Source: Mangrovimicrobium sp033283265 (GTDB lineage: Bacteria > Pseudomonadota > Gammaproteobacteria > Pseudomonadales > Halieaceae). Taken from it: DNA of 64,000 nt. The notes beneath the pieces were generated by a model. The model saw only the letters and a program-made list of their open reading frames with translations. It was not told where the DNA came from and did no database searches. The position numbers and the translations under genes are program-made. The stretch covers positions 62,001-126,000 of the forward strand of contig JAWMQN010000004.1 of the NCBI GenBank assembly GCA_033283265.1, read 5' to 3'. Numbering within the stretch: position 1 is the stretch's first letter; each line of letters opens with the position of its first letter. This document shows, one piece after another, positions 52,191-60,634 of the stretch.

Positions 52191-54908
52191 ATGGCGCAAG
52201 TGACAGTACGGCAACTCGCAGAAGTCGTGGGTGCATCCGCCGAACGTCTGCTCACGCAGATGAAAGAGGCTGGATTACCCCACACGGAGGCAGGCGAGGC
52301 CGTGTCTGACGAGGACAAGCAGACCCTGCTGGCCTACCTCAAGCGCAGCCACGGTGAATCGACGGAAACTCCCAAGCGGATCACCCTCAAGCGCAAGACC
52401 ATCAGCACCCTGAAAACCGCGGGTTCTCAGGGCAGGAAAACGGTTGCGGTAGAGGTGCGCAAGAAGCGCACCTACGTCAAGCGTGACCCCTCCGAACTGC
52501 TGGCAGAAGCACGCGCTGCAGAAGAGGAAGCTGTCGCATTGGCTGAGGGTGAACTCGGCGCAGTGGATGACGTCGTGGCCGAGGTTGCCGCCAACGACGC
52601 GCAGGTGCCGGTAGAAGCCGCTGCTGAAGTCGTCGAGGAAGTGGCCGTTGCAGCCGAGCCCGAATTTGTGCCGGAGCCCGAGCCCGAACCGGAGCCCGAG
52701 GAAGACGAGGACGAAGATCCCGCCAACCTGGATCCCGAAGTACTGCGCCAGCGCGCCGCCAAGCGTCGCCAGAAGCAGGAAGCGGAAGAAGCCGCTGCGC
52801 GCAAACTCGCTGCCGAGGCCCGCAAGCGCGAGGCCGAGGAGCGCAAGAAATCCGAAGCGGAAGCCAAGGTAGCCAAGGCCGAGAAGGCCAAGGAGACCAT
52901 CAAGCGACCCAAGCGCCTGCACGAGGCGCCCGCTACCCCGGAGCGCGAGCAGCCGAAACGCAAGAAACACGGCCGCCTGGACCGCGCGGAACCGTTGGGC
53001 CGTGGCAAGCACCGCGGGCACAATCTTTCCCTGTCCGATCTCGACCGGGCGGAAGCCGGGGTGGGTCGCCGCGGTGGCCGGAAAAAATTCAAGGGTGCTC
53101 ACGAGGAGCACTCACGCCATGGTTTCGAGATGCCCACAGAACGCAAAGCCTTCGAAGTACAGTTACCCGAGGCCATCACCGTTGGTGACCTGGCGCAGCA
53201 AATGGCGGTCAAGGCCGGCGTGGTGATCAAGGAACTGTTCAAGATGGGTGTGATGGCGACCATCAACCAGGTCCTCGACCAGGACACAGCGACGCTGGTC
53301 GTCGAGGAACTGGGACACACGGTCAGGCTGGTGAGCTCCGACGCGATCGAGGAGAGCCTGGTCGAAACCCTGGCCCAGAACACCGACGAGGGCACGCTGG
53401 AGCCGCGCGCTCCGGTGGTGACTGTCATGGGTCACGTCGACCACGGCAAGACCTCGCTGCTGGACTACATCCGCAAGAGCCACGTGGCCTCTGGCGAGGC
53501 CGGCGGCATTACCCAGCACATCGGCGCCTACCACGTGGAAACCGACCACGGCATGATTTCATTCCTGGATACCCCCGGCCACGCGGCGTTCACCGCCATG
53601 CGGGCGCGCGGTGCCAAGAGTACCGATATCGTGATCCTGGTGGTGGCGGCCGACGACGGCGTGATGCCGCAAACCGAGGAAGCGGTGCAGCACGCCCGTG
53701 CAGCCAGGGTGCCGCTGATCGTTGCCGTCAACAAGATGGACAAGGAAGGCGCCGATCCCGACCGGGTCAAGAGCGAGCTGGCGGCGAAAGACGTGATCCC
53801 CGAGGACTGGGGTGGCGACACCCAGTTCGTGCCGGTTTCGGCGCACACTGGCCAGGGCATCAACGAGCTGCTGGAAGCCGTGCTGCTGCAGGCCGAAGTC
53901 CTCGAGCTGCAGGCGCCGAAAGACGTGCCTGCCCAGGGTATCGTGCTGGAATCCCGCCTCGACAAGGGCCGCGGCTCGGTGGCCTCGGTGCTGATCCAGA
54001 GCGGCACCCTGCGCAAGGGCGATATTGTCCTCGCCGGCCTGCAGTACGGCCGCGTGCGCGCCATGCTGGATGAGAATGGCCAGCCGATCGAGGCAGCGGG
54101 CCCGTCCATCCCGGTGGAAATCCTCGGTCTCGACGGCACGCCTGATGCCGGCGATCCCTTCGCCGTGGTCGAAAGCGAGAAGCGCGCCCGGGATATCGCC
54201 CTGTTCCGGCAGGAGAAGAGCCGCGATACCAAGCTGGCCCGCCAGCAGGCGGCCAAGCTGGACAACATGTTCGAGAGCATGTCCGCCGGCGAGCGCAAGA
54301 CGCTCAACGTGGTGGTCAAGGCCGACGTGCGTGGCTCCCTGGAAGCCATCCAGTCCTCGCTGCTGGATCTCGGCAACGAGGAAGTGCAGGTCAACATCGT
54401 CTCCAGCGGTGTCGGCGGTATCGCCGAAACCGACGTCAACCTGGCCATTACCGCCGGTGGCGTGATCTTCGGCTTCAACGTGCGTGCCGACAACGCCGCG
54501 CGCAAGCTGATCGAGAACGAGGGCGTCGACCTGCGTTATTACAACGTGATCTACGACCTGATCGACGACGTCAAGCAGGCGCTGTCGGGCATGCTGGCGC
54601 CGGAGATGCGCGAGGAAATCCTCGGTATCGCCGAGGTCCGCGATGTCTTCCGCTCGCCGAAGTTCGGTCAGGTCGCCGGCTGCATGGTCACCGAGGGTAC
54701 GGTCTACCGCTCCCGCCCGATTCGCGTCCTGCGCGACAACGTGGTGATCTACCAGGGCGAGCTGGAATCCCTGCGCCGCTTCAAGGACGACGCCAGCGAA
54801 GTTCGCAATGGCATGGAGTGCGGTATCGGTGTGAAGAACTACACTGATGTAAAAGTGGGCGACCAGATCGAAGTCTACGAGGTGAAGGAAGTCGCTCGCT
54901 CCCTGTAA
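52191..54908 (+). CDS. infB: Translation initiation factor IF-2
   Basis: A 905-residue GTPase that places fMet-tRNA on the 30S subunit. It has an N-terminal IF2-associated domain (about 1-50), a long charged, low-complexity linker including repeated Glu-Pro (about 160-180) and Lys/Glu helices, a second IF2_N, and the G domain with GHVDHGKTSLL, DTPGHAAF and NKMD. Domains II-IV follow, ending in the fMet-binding C2 domain. GAGGAG precedes ATG 52191. Confidence 0.97.
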   Translation: MAQVTVRQLAEVVGASAERLLTQMKEAGLPHTEAGEAVSDEDKQTLLAYLKRSHGESTETPKRITLKRKTISTLKTAGSQGRKTVAVEVRKKRTYVKRDPSELLAEARAAEEEAVALAEGELGAVDDVVAEVAANDAQVPVEAAAEVVEEVAVAAEPEFVPEPEPEPEPEEDEDEDPANLDPEVLRQRAAKRRQKQEAEEAAARKLAAEARKREAEERKKSEAEAKVAKAEKAKETIKRPKRLHEAPATPEREQPKRKKHGRLDRAEPLGRGKHRGHNLSLSDLDRAEAGVGRRGGRKKFKGAHEEHSRHGFEMPTERKAFEVQLPEAITVGDLAQQMAVKAGVVIKELFKMGVMATINQVLDQDTATLVVEELGHTVRLVSSDAIEESLVETLAQNTDEGTLEPRAPVVTVMGHVDHGKTSLLDYIRKSHVASGEAGGITQHIGAYHVETDHGMISFLDTPGHAAFTAMRARGAKSTDIVILVVAADDGVMPQTEEAVQHARAARVPLIVAVNKMDKEGADPDRVKSELAAKDVIPEDWGGDTQFVPVSAHTGQGINELLEAVLLQAEVLELQAPKDVPAQGIVLESRLDKGRGSVASVLIQSGTLRKGDIVLAGLQYGRVRAMLDENGQPIEAAGPSIPVEILGLDGTPDAGDPFAVVESEKRARDIALFRQEKSRDTKLARQQAAKLDNMFESMSAGERKTLNVVVKADVRGSLEAIQSSLLDLGNEEVQVNIVSSGVGGIAETDVNLAITAGGVIFGFNVRADNAARKLIENEGVDLRYYNVIYDLIDDVKQALSGMLAPEMREEILGIAEVRDVFRSPKFGQVAGCMVTEGTVYRSRPIRVLRDNVVIYQGELESLRRFKDDASEVRNGMECGIGVKNYTDVKVGDQIEVYEVKEVARSL

Positions 54909-54932
54909 GGAGGGCGACTCCGGAATATAGCC

Positions 54933-55331
54933 GTGGCCAAAGAATACGCCCGAACCCAGCGCGTCGCCGACTACCTGCAGCGGGAGTTGGCGAGCCTGCT
55001 GCAACGCGAGGTGCGCGATCCCCGGGTGGGGATGGCGAGCATCACCGGTGTGCAGGTCAGCCGTGACCTCGGCCACGCCAGGGTATATTTCACCCTGCTG
55101 GGTGCAGACTCCGCCAGCGAGGCGGAAAAAACTACCGCCGCCCTCAACGGCATGGCGGGTTTCCTGCGCAGCCAGCTGTCCCGCGACAGCAGCATGCGCA
55201 GTGTGCCGCAACTGCGCTTCTACTTTGATACCAGCGTGGGCCGCGGGCGCGAGATGGAAGATCTGATCCGCCGTGCGGCCGATGCGGATCGCAAGCTCGG
55301 CCTGCGCGACGATATGCAGGAGGACCAGTAG
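54933..55331 (+). CDS. rbfA: Ribosome-binding factor A (RbfA)
   Basis: A 132-residue KH-fold protein that binds the 5' region of 16S rRNA during 30S assembly. It begins with the helix TQRVADYLQRELASLLQREVRDPR and continues VSRDLGHARVYFTLLG, both typical. The start is GTG 54933, with GGAGGG upstream. It sits between infB and truB as usual. Confidence 0.94.
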   Translation: MAKEYARTQRVADYLQRELASLLQREVRDPRVGMASITGVQVSRDLGHARVYFTLLGADSASEAEKTTAALNGMAGFLRSQLSRDSSMRSVPQLRFYFDTSVGRGREMEDLIRRAADADRKLGLRDDMQEDQ

Positions 55332-55334
55332 GCC

Positions 55335-56264
55335 ATGGCGCGGCGTCGCCGCGGCAGGCCGGTCAACGGCATCCTGGTACTGGACAAGCCCGCGGGGGTG
55401 AGCTCGAATCAGGCGCTGCAAATGGTGAAACGCCTGTTCTTCGCCGCCAAGGCGGGGCACACCGGCAGCCTCGATCCCCTGGCCACCGGCGTATTGCCGC
55501 TGTGCTTTGGCGAGGCGACCAAGTTTTCCCAGTACCTGCTGGATGCGGACAAGGCCTATTCCAGTACCTTCGTACTCGGGACGACGACCGCCTCCGGCGA
55601 CAGCGACGGCGAAGTGCTCGAGGAGCGCGATGCCAGCGCGATCAGTGAAGCGGATGTCAGTAACGCGCTGGAGGCCTTCCGCGGCGAGATTGAACAGGTG
55701 CCGTCGATGTACTCCGCGATCAAGCGCGACGGGCAGCCCCTGTACAAGCTGGCCCGCCAGGGTATAGAAGTAGAGCGCGAGGCGCGCCAGGTCACCATCA
55801 AGGCGCTGGAGCTGCGCGCTTTCCGCCCCGGGCCGAAGGCCGAGGTGGATGTCCACGTGGAGTGCAGCAAGGGCACCTATATCCGCTCCCTGGCGGAAGA
55901 CCTGGGCCAGGCCCTCGGCTGCGGTGCCCACGTCAGCGCGCTGCGGCGGACGAAAGCCGGGCCGTTCAGCCTCGAGGACAGCGTTGGGCTGCCGGCGCTG
56001 GAAAGCCTCAAGCAGAACGGCGAACTGGCGCAGATGGATGCTTTTCTGCAGCCGGAAGACACCGCGCTGGGCGGTTTGCCGCTGGTGAAGCTCACCGAAT
56101 CCGGTGGCTTTTACCTGCGCCAGGGTCAGCCGGTGCTGGTGCCAAATGCGCCCTGTAATGGTATTGTGCGCGTCGCGCTGGAAAGCGGCGAGTTTTTGGG
56201 AGTAGGCGAAATTTTGGACGACGGGCGCGTGGCGCCGCGTCGACTGATCGTCACCGGACGGTGA
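55335..56264 (+). CDS. truB: tRNA pseudouridine-55 synthase TruB
   Basis: A 309-residue enzyme that makes pseudouridine 55 in the T loop of tRNAs. The catalytic Asp is in GHTGSLDPLATGVLP, and the core motif KAYSSTFVLG and YTKGTYIRSL-type motif (CSKGTYIRSLAEDLG) are present. A C-terminal PUA-like domain occupies about 245-305. It starts three bases after the rbfA stop. Confidence 0.95.
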   Translation: MARRRRGRPVNGILVLDKPAGVSSNQALQMVKRLFFAAKAGHTGSLDPLATGVLPLCFGEATKFSQYLLDADKAYSSTFVLGTTTASGDSDGEVLEERDASAISEADVSNALEAFRGEIEQVPSMYSAIKRDGQPLYKLARQGIEVEREARQVTIKALELRAFRPGPKAEVDVHVECSKGTYIRSLAEDLGQALGCGAHVSALRRTKAGPFSLEDSVGLPALESLKQNGELAQMDAFLQPEDTALGGLPLVKLTESGGFYLRQGQPVLVPNAPCNGIVRVALESGEFLGVGEILDDGRVAPRRLIVTGR

Positions 56265-56271
56265 CAGGGAA

Positions 56272-56338
56272 CCTGTCTGTTAATCTGCACGGACAGGCTC
56301 CTTTCTTAACACCGGGTACATGAGGCCCGGCGCAGATT
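56272..56338 (+). promoter_or_regulatory. Structured leader of rpsO, possible S15 target
   Basis: Three nested pairings can form: CCTGTC with GACAGG (56272-56297), CCGGG with CCCGG (56312-56330), and a longer-range AATCTGC (56282-56288) with GCAGATT (56332-56338) that crosses the first hairpin loop, a pseudoknot-like layout. In E. coli, S15 represses its own mRNA through a pseudoknot; homology here is inferred only. Confidence 0.35.
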
Positions 56339-56357
56339 CAGAGAGAGGAAAGTAAAG

Positions 56358-56627
56358 ATGGCATTGAATGCTGAGAAAAAAGCGGAAATTGTCAAAGAGT
56401 ACCAGCAAGGCGAGGGCGATACCGGCTCTCCCGAAGTCCAGATTGCGCTGTTGAGCGCGAACATCGACCAGCTGCAGGGCCACTTCCAGCAGCACAAGGG
56501 AGATCACCACTCCCGCCGCGGTCTGATTCGCATGGTCAACCAGCGCCGCAAGCTGCTGGATTACCTGAAGCGCAAAGACGCAGCGCGCTACACCGACCTG
56601 ATCAAGCGTCTGGGTCTGCGCCGCTAA
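56358..56627 (+). CDS. rpsO: 30S ribosomal protein S15
   Basis: An 89-residue primary 16S rRNA-binding protein. The sequence GDTGSPEVQIALLSANI and HHSRRGLIRMVNQRRKLLDYL is highly conserved in S15. GAGAGAGGAA precedes the ATG. It stands 93 bases after truB and 61 before pnp, as in E. coli. Confidence 0.97.
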   Translation: MALNAEKKAEIVKEYQQGEGDTGSPEVQIALLSANIDQLQGHFQQHKGDHHSRRGLIRMVNQRRKLLDYLKRKDAARYTDLIKRLGLRR

Positions 56628-56688
56628 GCCGCACTGAACATACCGGGGGCCCGTCCCCCGGTTGTCATTTAAGAATTGGAGAAAAAGA

Positions 56689-58815
56689 GTGAATCCAGTA
56701 ACTAAAACCTTCCAGTACGGTGGTCAGACCGTCACCCTGGAAACCGGCCGTATCGCCCGTCAGGCGACCGGTGCGGTTCTGGTGACCGTCGAGAACACTT
56801 CAGTACTGTGTACCGTGGTGGCTGAAAAAGCCCCGCAGCCGGGCAAGGATTTCTTCCCCCTGGCTGTTCACTACATCGAAAAAACCTACGCCGTAGGCAA
56901 GATTCCCGGCGGCTTCTTCAAGCGTGAAGCACGTCCGAGCGAGAAAGAAACCCTGACCTCGCGCCTGATCGACCGCCCGATCCGCCCGCTGTTCCCCAAC
57001 GGCTTCATGAACGAAGTGCAAGTGGTTTGCACCGTGATGTCCGCGGACAAGAGCATCGACCCCGATATCCCCGCGATGATCGGCACCTCGGCAGCCCTGG
57101 CGGTAGCCGGCGTTCCCTTCAACGGGCCCATCGGCGCGGCGCGTGTCGGCTTCAACGACGCCCAGGGCTACTTGCTCAACCCGACCTACGAGCAGCTGAA
57201 AGAATCCAAGCTGGACATGGTGGTCGCCGGTACCGCGGATGCGGTCCTGATGGTTGAATCCGAGGCGAAAGAGCTGACCGAAGACCAGATGCTGGGCGCG
57301 GTGCTCTACGCCCACCAGGAAATGCAGGCGGTCATCCAGGCGGTGAACGAGCTGGCGGCAGAAGCCGGCAAGCCGCGCTGGGAGTGGCAGGCGCCCGCGG
57401 TCAACGAGGAACTGCTGGCAGCGGTGGAAGCCCAGGCCAAGGCAGACCTCGGCGAAGCCTATCGTATCATCGAGAAGGCGGCCCGCTACGCCCGCGTCGG
57501 CGAAGTCCGCGACGCGACGGTAGCTGCCCTGGCAGTCGAAGGCGGCCCGAGCGAAGAAGAGATCAAGGACATCTTCAAGAAGGTCGAGAAAAACCTCGTC
57601 CGCAAGCGCATCCTGTCCGGCGAGCCGCGCATCGACGGCCGTGACAACCGCACTGTCCGCGCCATCGCCTGTGAGGTCGACCTGCTGGCCAAGGCCCACG
57701 GTTCGGCCCTGTTCACCCGCGGTGAAACCCAGGCCATCGGCGCTGTCACCCTCGGCTCCACCCGCGACGCGCAGATCATCGACGCGCTGGAAGGCGAGCG
57801 CCGCGACCCCTTCATGCTGCACTACAACTTCCCCCCCTACTCGGTGGGCGAAGCGGGTCGTGTCGGCTTTACCAGCCGCCGGGAAATCGGCCACGGCCGC
57901 CTGGCCCGTCGCGGCCTGGCAGCGGTCCTGCCCGGTGAGGAAGAATTCCCCTACACCGTGCGCGTGGTTTCCGAGATCACCGAATCCAACGGCTCCAGCT
58001 CCATGGCTTCCGTCTGTGTCGGCTCGCTGGCCCTGATGGCCGCGGGCGTGCCGCTGAAGGCACCGGTCGCCGGTATCGCCATGGGCCTGGTCAAGGACGG
58101 CAACCAGTTTGCGGTCCTCACCGACATCCTCGGTGACGAAGACCACCTCGGCGACATGGACTTCAAGGTTGCCGGTACCGCCGAGGGTGTCACCGCCCTG
58201 CAGATGGACATCAAGATCGAAGGCATTACCGCCCAGATCATGGAGACCGCCCTGGAACAGGCCCAGCAGGCTCGCCTGCACATCCTCGGCCAGATGAACC
58301 AGGTGCTGGACAAGCCGCGTGAAGTCACCTCCGACAACGCGCCGTCCATGGTCACCATCAAGGTCGACTCTGACAAGATCCGCGACATCATCGGCAAGGG
58401 CGGTGCGACTATCCGCTCCATCACCGAGCAGTCCGGCGCGACTGTCGACATCGACGACGACGGCACCGTGCGCATTTTCGGCCAGGACGCCGCCGCCCGC
58501 GACAAGGCCCTGGAACTGATCCAGGAAATCACCGCGGAAGCGGAAGTCGGCGCGGTCTACACCGGCACCGTGGCGCGCATCGTCGATTTCGGCGCATTCG
58601 TCACCATCCTGCCCGGCAAGGACGGCCTGGTGCACATTTCCCAGATCGCCAACGAGCGCGTGGAGAATGTCACTGACCACCTGACCGAAGGCCAGCAGGT
58701 GCAGGTCAAGGTGCTGGACGTCGACCAGCGCGGCCGTATCAAGCTCTCCATCAAGGAGCTGCTGGAAGACGAAGGCGACAGCGAGGCCGTGGAGGCCGAG
58801 CAAGCCGCCGACTGA
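56689..58815 (+). CDS. pnp: Polynucleotide phosphorylase (PNPase)
   Basis: A 708-residue 3'-5' exoribonuclease that phosphorolyses RNA, a core of the degradosome. It has two RNase PH domains (about 1-230 and 310-550), joined by a helical domain, then KH (IRDIIGKGGATIRSI) and S1 (GTVARIVDFGAFVTI). The start is GTG 56689, seven bases after GGAGA; it gives (M)NPVTKTFQYG, in register with Pseudomonas PNPase. An earlier in-frame start is antistructural to that. Confidence 0.96.
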   Translation: MNPVTKTFQYGGQTVTLETGRIARQATGAVLVTVENTSVLCTVVAEKAPQPGKDFFPLAVHYIEKTYAVGKIPGGFFKREARPSEKETLTSRLIDRPIRPLFPNGFMNEVQVVCTVMSADKSIDPDIPAMIGTSAALAVAGVPFNGPIGAARVGFNDAQGYLLNPTYEQLKESKLDMVVAGTADAVLMVESEAKELTEDQMLGAVLYAHQEMQAVIQAVNELAAEAGKPRWEWQAPAVNEELLAAVEAQAKADLGEAYRIIEKAARYARVGEVRDATVAALAVEGGPSEEEIKDIFKKVEKNLVRKRILSGEPRIDGRDNRTVRAIACEVDLLAKAHGSALFTRGETQAIGAVTLGSTRDAQIIDALEGERRDPFMLHYNFPPYSVGEAGRVGFTSRREIGHGRLARRGLAAVLPGEEEFPYTVRVVSEITESNGSSSMASVCVGSLALMAAGVPLKAPVAGIAMGLVKDGNQFAVLTDILGDEDHLGDMDFKVAGTAEGVTALQMDIKIEGITAQIMETALEQAQQARLHILGQMNQVLDKPREVTSDNAPSMVTIKVDSDKIRDIIGKGGATIRSITEQSGATVDIDDDGTVRIFGQDAAARDKALELIQEITAEAEVGAVYTGTVARIVDFGAFVTILPGKDGLVHISQIANERVENVTDHLTEGQQVQVKVLDVDQRGRIKLSIKELLEDEGDSEAVEAEQAAD

Positions 58816-58835
58816 TCCGTCAGGCGTCAAACGAA

Positions 58836-58867
58836 GGGGTGTACCCACGGGTACACCCCTTTTTTTT
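58836..58867 (+). terminator. Terminator of the rpsO-pnp transcript
   Basis: GGGGTGTACCC (58836-58846) pairs with GGGTACACCCC (58849-58859) and is followed by eight T residues. This is the strongest intrinsic terminator in the window and closes the nusA-pnp region. Confidence 0.92.
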
Positions 58868-58959
58868 GCCTTTCGGTCGGGCCGGGTGGGGGCCTGACTG
58901 GCGAGTCGGGCTCAGCCGTCTATGCTGGAGTGAGACCTATAAAAGGAGGTAGAGGTAAC

Positions 58960-60429
58960 ATGCAACGACGCAAATTCTGTCAGGCCGCGCTCGGCGCCGG
59001 CCTGCTGGCCAGCCAGCCGGTTTGCTGGCTCAGCGCAGCGCACGCCCAGTCCGCCATCGCCGCGGTAACACTGGATGGGAGCCCGGCCCAACTCGAAGCC
59101 GCCGCGGTACGCGAACTGGCCGGCGCCATGAGCGGTGAACTGCTGATGGCCGGTGACACCGGTTACGACGTGGCGCGCAAGATATGGAACGGCATGCACG
59201 ACCGGCATCCGGCGCTGATAGCGCGGGTGGCGGACAGCGGCGATGTCAGCAAGGCGGTCAACTTTGCCCGTGAGCGCAATCTGCTGGTAGCCGTTCGCGG
59301 CGGCGGCCACAGCTGGCCCGGCAAGTCGGTCTGCGAGGGCGGCCTGATGATCGACCTGGCCGAGATGCACGCGGTCACCGTGGATACCTTCGGCCGCCGC
59401 GCTGCGGTGCAGGGCGGTGCGCTGCTCGGCCAGCTGGATTCCGCCACCCTGCCCAAGGGCCTGGTCACCACCGCGGGTGTCGTCTCGCACACGGGCGTCG
59501 GCGGGTTTACCCTCGGCGGTGGTTTCGGGCGACTCAATCGCAAGTACGGCCTGGCCATCGACAACCTGCTGGCAGCGGAGGTCGTGACTGCCGACGGCCA
59601 GGTTCGGGAGGTCAGTGCGGACAAGGAGCCCGACCTGTTCTGGGCCCTGCGCGGCGGCGGCGGCAACTTCGGTGTCGTCACCCGTTTCGACTTCCAGCTC
59701 TACCCCTTCGATCGCAACGTCCTGTCCGGCCCCATCATGTGGCCCATCGAGCAGGCCCGGGATGTCCTGAGCTTCTATCGCGACTGGTACCTCGGCCTCT
59801 CCGACGACTGTTACGTCGGCCCGACGATGGCGACAACCCCGGAGGGAGAGTCCTTCATCCTGATGGAAGTGGTCTACGCCGGTGATCCGGCCATGGGCGA
59901 AAAGGAACTGGCGCCGCTGCGCCGCCTCGGCAAACCCATGGAGGACGCCATCAAGGTCCAGGACTACCAGTACATGCAGACCTGGGAGGACGCCACTTTC
60001 CACCACGGTATCCGCTCCTACGCCAAGAACGGGATGGTCAAGGCCATTACCCCGGAGCTGGTCGATGCCATGCTTGAAAGCTTTGTGCCCGACCCGCGGC
60101 TGGCATTCTTCACTCACACCTCCGGTGGCGCGGTGAAGCGTGTCGGCGAACTCGATACGGCGTTCCCCCACCGCAAGGCGGAGACCATGATGATCGTCGC
60201 CGGCGCCTGGAACGACCCTGCGCAGGATGCCGAGGCCATGGCGACCTGCCGCGAATGGTTCAGGCAACTGGAACCTTACACCGGTGGCTACTACGACAAT
60301 ATCGAGTTTGAAGCCTCCGCCGTCGCCGGCAACTACGGGCCGGCCTACGCACGCCTCTCCCGCATCAAGGCCCAGTACGACCCCGGCAACCTGTTCCGGC
60401 TAAACAGCAACATCCTTCCCCAGGCCTGA
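58960..60429 (+). CDS. Tat-exported FAD-linked oxidase (BBE-like)
   Basis: A 489-residue flavoprotein. The N-terminal MQRRKFCQAALGAGLL resembles a Tat signal. FAD-binding type 4 motifs are RGGGHSWPGKS, whose His can hold covalent FAD, and GGFTLGGGFGRL. In GVVSHTG the Cys that forms the second flavin bond in bicovalent oxidases is Ser, so the flavin is probably linked once. A BBE domain ends the protein (YDPGNLFRLNSNI). ATG 58960 has GAGGTA upstream. It oxidises an unknown alcohol, sugar or amine in the periplasm. Confidence 0.87.
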   Translation: MQRRKFCQAALGAGLLASQPVCWLSAAHAQSAIAAVTLDGSPAQLEAAAVRELAGAMSGELLMAGDTGYDVARKIWNGMHDRHPALIARVADSGDVSKAVNFARERNLLVAVRGGGHSWPGKSVCEGGLMIDLAEMHAVTVDTFGRRAAVQGGALLGQLDSATLPKGLVTTAGVVSHTGVGGFTLGGGFGRLNRKYGLAIDNLLAAEVVTADGQVREVSADKEPDLFWALRGGGGNFGVVTRFDFQLYPFDRNVLSGPIMWPIEQARDVLSFYRDWYLGLSDDCYVGPTMATTPEGESFILMEVVYAGDPAMGEKELAPLRRLGKPMEDAIKVQDYQYMQTWEDATFHHGIRSYAKNGMVKAITPELVDAMLESFVPDPRLAFFTHTSGGAVKRVGELDTAFPHRKAETMMIVAGAWNDPAQDAEAMATCREWFRQLEPYTGGYYDNIEFEASAVAGNYGPAYARLSRIKAQYDPGNLFRLNSNILPQA

Positions 60430-60434
60430 GCCTC

Positions 60435-60462
60435 ACCTCCGTCGGCTGTGGTCGGCGGAGGT
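60435..60462 (+). terminator. Weak hairpin after the FAD oxidase gene
   Basis: ACCTCCG (60435-60441) pairs with CGGAGGT (60456-60462), five bases past the stop codon, with a 14-base loop. No T-run follows; it lies just before the Pho-box-like sites. Confidence 0.35.
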
Positions 60463-60463
60463 C

Positions 60464-60481
60464 CTGTAACAAAGCTGTCAC
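60464..60481 (+). promoter_or_regulatory. Pho-box-like site 1
   Basis: CTGTAAC, four bases (AAAG), CTGTCAC: two 7-base direct repeats spaced like the PhoB consensus CTGTCAT-N4-CTGTCAT. The site lies 154 bases before the PhoX-like gene. Confidence 0.7.
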
Positions 60482-60496
60482 CCAATCGCCATCCAC

Positions 60497-60514
60497 CTGT
60501 TGCAGATCTGTAAC
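60497..60514 (+). promoter_or_regulatory. Pho-box-like site 2 and possible -10
   Basis: CTGTTGC, AGAT, CTGTAAC again has the 7-4-7 pattern. It begins 33 bases after site 1, three helical turns, so all four repeats lie on one face. A weak -10 TAACGT is found ten bases on, at 60525-60530. The region 60495-60520 is also a near-perfect palindrome (CACCTGTT...AACAGGTG), so another dimeric regulator is possible. Confidence 0.6.
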
Positions 60515-60634
60515 AGGTGCTGGGTAACGTGGACGACGCTTGATTCTCTGCCGGGCCGGTACGTCACTCCCCCCCGCGTCCGGGCCAAGCATGTTGCAGT
60601 ACACACACGCCACCTGACTCAGGAGAGATAACCA

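Noticed and set aside
52640..52730. Tandem repeat of Glu-Pro codons as a mobile or satellite repeat
   Set aside because: It is the normal low-complexity linker of IF-2, in frame and expected.
53559..55931. Very long leftward open frame across infB, rbfA and truB
   Set aside because: It spans three certain genes on the other strand, has no ribosome-binding site, and reads as low-complexity His/Gly/Gln sequence.
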